Of a stretch of 6,156 nucleotides of DNA, positions 4,751-6,156 are shown piece by piece. The stretch lies in assembly GCA_024278435.1 (NCBI GenBank), contig JAJRTD010000340.1, positions 1-6,156 on the forward strand. The letters run 5' to 3'. This DNA is from Gammaproteobacteria bacterium. Lineage in GTDB: Bacteria; Pseudomonadota; Gammaproteobacteria; SZUA-229. Position 1 is the first letter of the stretch, and each line of letters opens with the position of its first letter. The position numbers and the translations under genes were made by a program. The notes beneath the pieces are model-generated. The model was not told the DNA's origin. It ran no database searches and saw only the letters and a program-made list of their open reading frames with translations.

Positions 4751-5725
4751 ATGGTAAACCCGGATATTCAGGAAACGCAGCAACACCTTGCCCGGCAGGA
4801 GAAACTTGCTGAGCAGACGAAGGCGGACGCTTCCGATAACAGCGCAAAGGTAAATGCCCAAGGTGATTCTGTGGATAATACCCAGGGAAACGCCCAGGGA
4901 GAAATGCCTTTTGCCCTGGTGCAGGGCGAGCCGCTGACGGTTGTGCCGCAGGACTTATATATTCCACCCGATGCGCTGGAAGTGATCCTGGAAGCGTTTG
5001 AAGGGCCGCTGGATCTGCTGCTGTATCTGATCAAACGGCAGAATATCGATATCCTTGAAATTCCGCTGGAAGAAACTACTCGCCAGTACATGCAGTATAT
5101 CGACCTGATGCAGAACCTGCGTATCGAGCTGGCATCGGAATACCTGCTGATGGCGGCCATGCTGGCTGAAATCAAGTCGCGCATGCTGCTGCCGCGTCCG
5201 GCAGAAAGCGAAGACGAGGACGATCCACGCGCCGAGCTGATCCGCCGCCTGCAGGAATACGAACGCTTTAAAACTGCGGCACAGAACATCGACGAATTGC
5301 CCAGGGTTAACCGCGACTTCTATCTGACCAAAGTTGAGCCGCCAGAAATATACCAGGAGCGGCCGCTGCCGGAAGTGGATCTGCGAGATATCCTGTTTGC
5401 CTTTAAAGACGCCATGGCACGTGCGGAAATGTACAGTCATCACCATATTCAACGTGAAGCACTGTCGGTGCGTGAACGCATGACCCGGGTGTTGAGTGCC
5501 ATTACCAGTGACGGCTTTACCGATTACACCAGCCTGTTCAGTATTGAAGAAGGCCGTCGCGGTGTGGTCGTCACCCTGCTGGCGATTCTTGAGCTGGTGA
5601 AAGAGCAGCTGATCGACCTAGTGCAGTCCGAGGCGTTTGCACCGATCCACTTAACAGCCGCCGGTTCAGCCAGCAATATGCAGGCAGACATCAGCGACAA
5701 TAACGACGGGCAGCGCGGCGAATAG
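4751..5725 (+). CDS. scpA: Segregation and condensation protein A (kleisin)
   Basis: Kleisin subunit that bridges the SMC dimer and ScpB in the bacterial condensin, which compacts and separates chromosomes. The product is 324 residues. The core starts at about residue 70, with EAFEGPLDLLLYLI (81-94) and KRQNIDILEIPLEETTRQYM (95-114). The second N-terminal helix is ASEYLLMAAMLAEIKSRMLL (128-147). A variable acidic linker (AESEDEDDPRAE) follows, and the C-terminal winged helix is at about 260-300 (VVVTLLAILELVKEQLIDL). Residues 1-60 are a polar Q/N/A/D-rich extension absent from most relatives. ATG 4904 (residue 52) is an alternative start, but the GGGAG before it is too close, whereas AGG before 4751 is better spaced. 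It lies 24 bp after trpS. Confidence 0.95.
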   Translation: MVNPDIQETQQHLARQEKLAEQTKADASDNSAKVNAQGDSVDNTQGNAQGEMPFALVQGEPLTVVPQDLYIPPDALEVILEAFEGPLDLLLYLIKRQNIDILEIPLEETTRQYMQYIDLMQNLRIELASEYLLMAAMLAEIKSRMLLPRPAESEDEDDPRAELIRRLQEYERFKTAAQNIDELPRVNRDFYLTKVEPPEIYQERPLPEVDLRDILFAFKDAMARAEMYSHHHIQREALSVRERMTRVLSAITSDGFTDYTSLFSIEEGRRGVVVTLLAILELVKEQLIDLVQSEAFAPIHLTAAGSASNMQADISDNNDGQRGE

Positions 5726-5754
5726 CCGTAGAGAGCCACCATAGAGAAACGATT

Positions 5755-6156
5755 ATGGACATAACTAAACTGAAAACCATTCTTGAAGCGGTGTTACTGG
5801 CAGCCGACCGTACCCTCAGCGTGGTACAGATGGAGTCGCTGTTCGAGCTTGACGAAGAACGCCCAACCCGTGATGAAATCCGCAAGGCACTGCATGAAAT
5901 GGCTGATGATTACGAGTCACGCGGCTATGAGCTGAAACAGGTCGCCAGTGGTTTTCGTTTGCAGGTAAAACAGGAATACGCTACCTGGGTCGGACGTCTG
6001 TGGGAAGAAAAACCGGCACGTTATACCCGCGCCCTGCTGGAAACCATGGCATTGATCGCCTATCGCCAGCCCATCACCCGCGGTGAAATTGAAGAGGTGC
6101 GTGGTGTCAGTGTCAGTTCCAATATTATCAAGACCCTGCTGGAGCGTGACTGGATC
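5755..6156 (+). CDS. scpB: Segregation and condensation protein B, N-terminal part
   Basis: The first 134 residues of ScpB, cut by the window end. ScpB dimers bind the middle of ScpA and regulate the SMC ATPase heads. MDITKLKTILEAVLLAADRTLSV begins the first winged-helix domain. ELKQVASGFRLQVKQEYATWV is its beta wing. LLETMALIAYRQPITRGEIEEVRGVSVSS (from about residue 96) is the conserved start of the second winged helix. It lies 29 bp after scpA with a weak GAGAAA ribosome site. In related genomes rluB usually follows, but it would lie beyond this window. Confidence 0.95.
   Translation, partial: MDITKLKTILEAVLLAADRTLSVVQMESLFELDEERPTRDEIRKALHEMADDYESRGYELKQVASGFRLQVKQEYATWVGRLWEEKPARYTRALLETMALIAYRQPITRGEIEEVRGVSVSSNIIKTLLERDWI

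Overview
The window looks like chromosomal DNA of a gammaproteobacterium of moderate GC content. Protein neighbours resemble E. coli (YciI, YciB, YciO). The condensin genes are scpA and scpB rather than mukBEF, and TrpRS is the long, cysteine-bearing type, so the lineage probably lies outside the Enterobacterales/Vibrionales group. No species can be named from the sequence.

Left part (1-1530): the 3' end of a thioredoxin/TlpA-like gene on the + strand converges on a tRNA-Leu(CAA) gene on the - strand. A pair of inverted GTAG-type REP hairpins (REPIN-like) follows. Next comes a - strand pair, yciB then yciI, whose stop and start codons share one base.

Middle (1483-2016 and 2635-2825): two intergenic regions packed with repeats. 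One is an unusual A/T-rich family built of 7-bp units (ATTWTTC). Three copies point at the yciB, yciO and M50 protease genes, and two of these run directly into the same promoter-like sequence ending in TATAAT. The 534-bp yciB-yciO gap also holds a 235-bp MITE-like element with perfect 18-bp terminal inverted repeats and a 9-bp direct repeat. Nested inside it is a 101-bp TGTCATCCTGAG-type palindrome. A compact 22-bp palindrome covers the yciO stop codon.

Right part (2017-6156): all genes are on the + strand. They are yciO (a YrdC/Sua5-fold paralogue), a site-2-type M50 membrane metalloprotease, trpS, scpA, and scpB cut by the window end. Short gaps (47, 24 and 29 bp) from the protease gene to scpB suggest one operon, probably read from the TATAAT at 2748. 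TrpS charges tRNA-Trp. ScpA and ScpB are the kleisin and winged-helix partners of the SMC condensin.

Most interesting: the promoter-linked heptad repeat family, the MITE nested in it, a C-x21-C-x6-C-x2-C motif in TrpRS suggesting an iron-sulfur cluster, and a palindrome that supplies the end of YciO.
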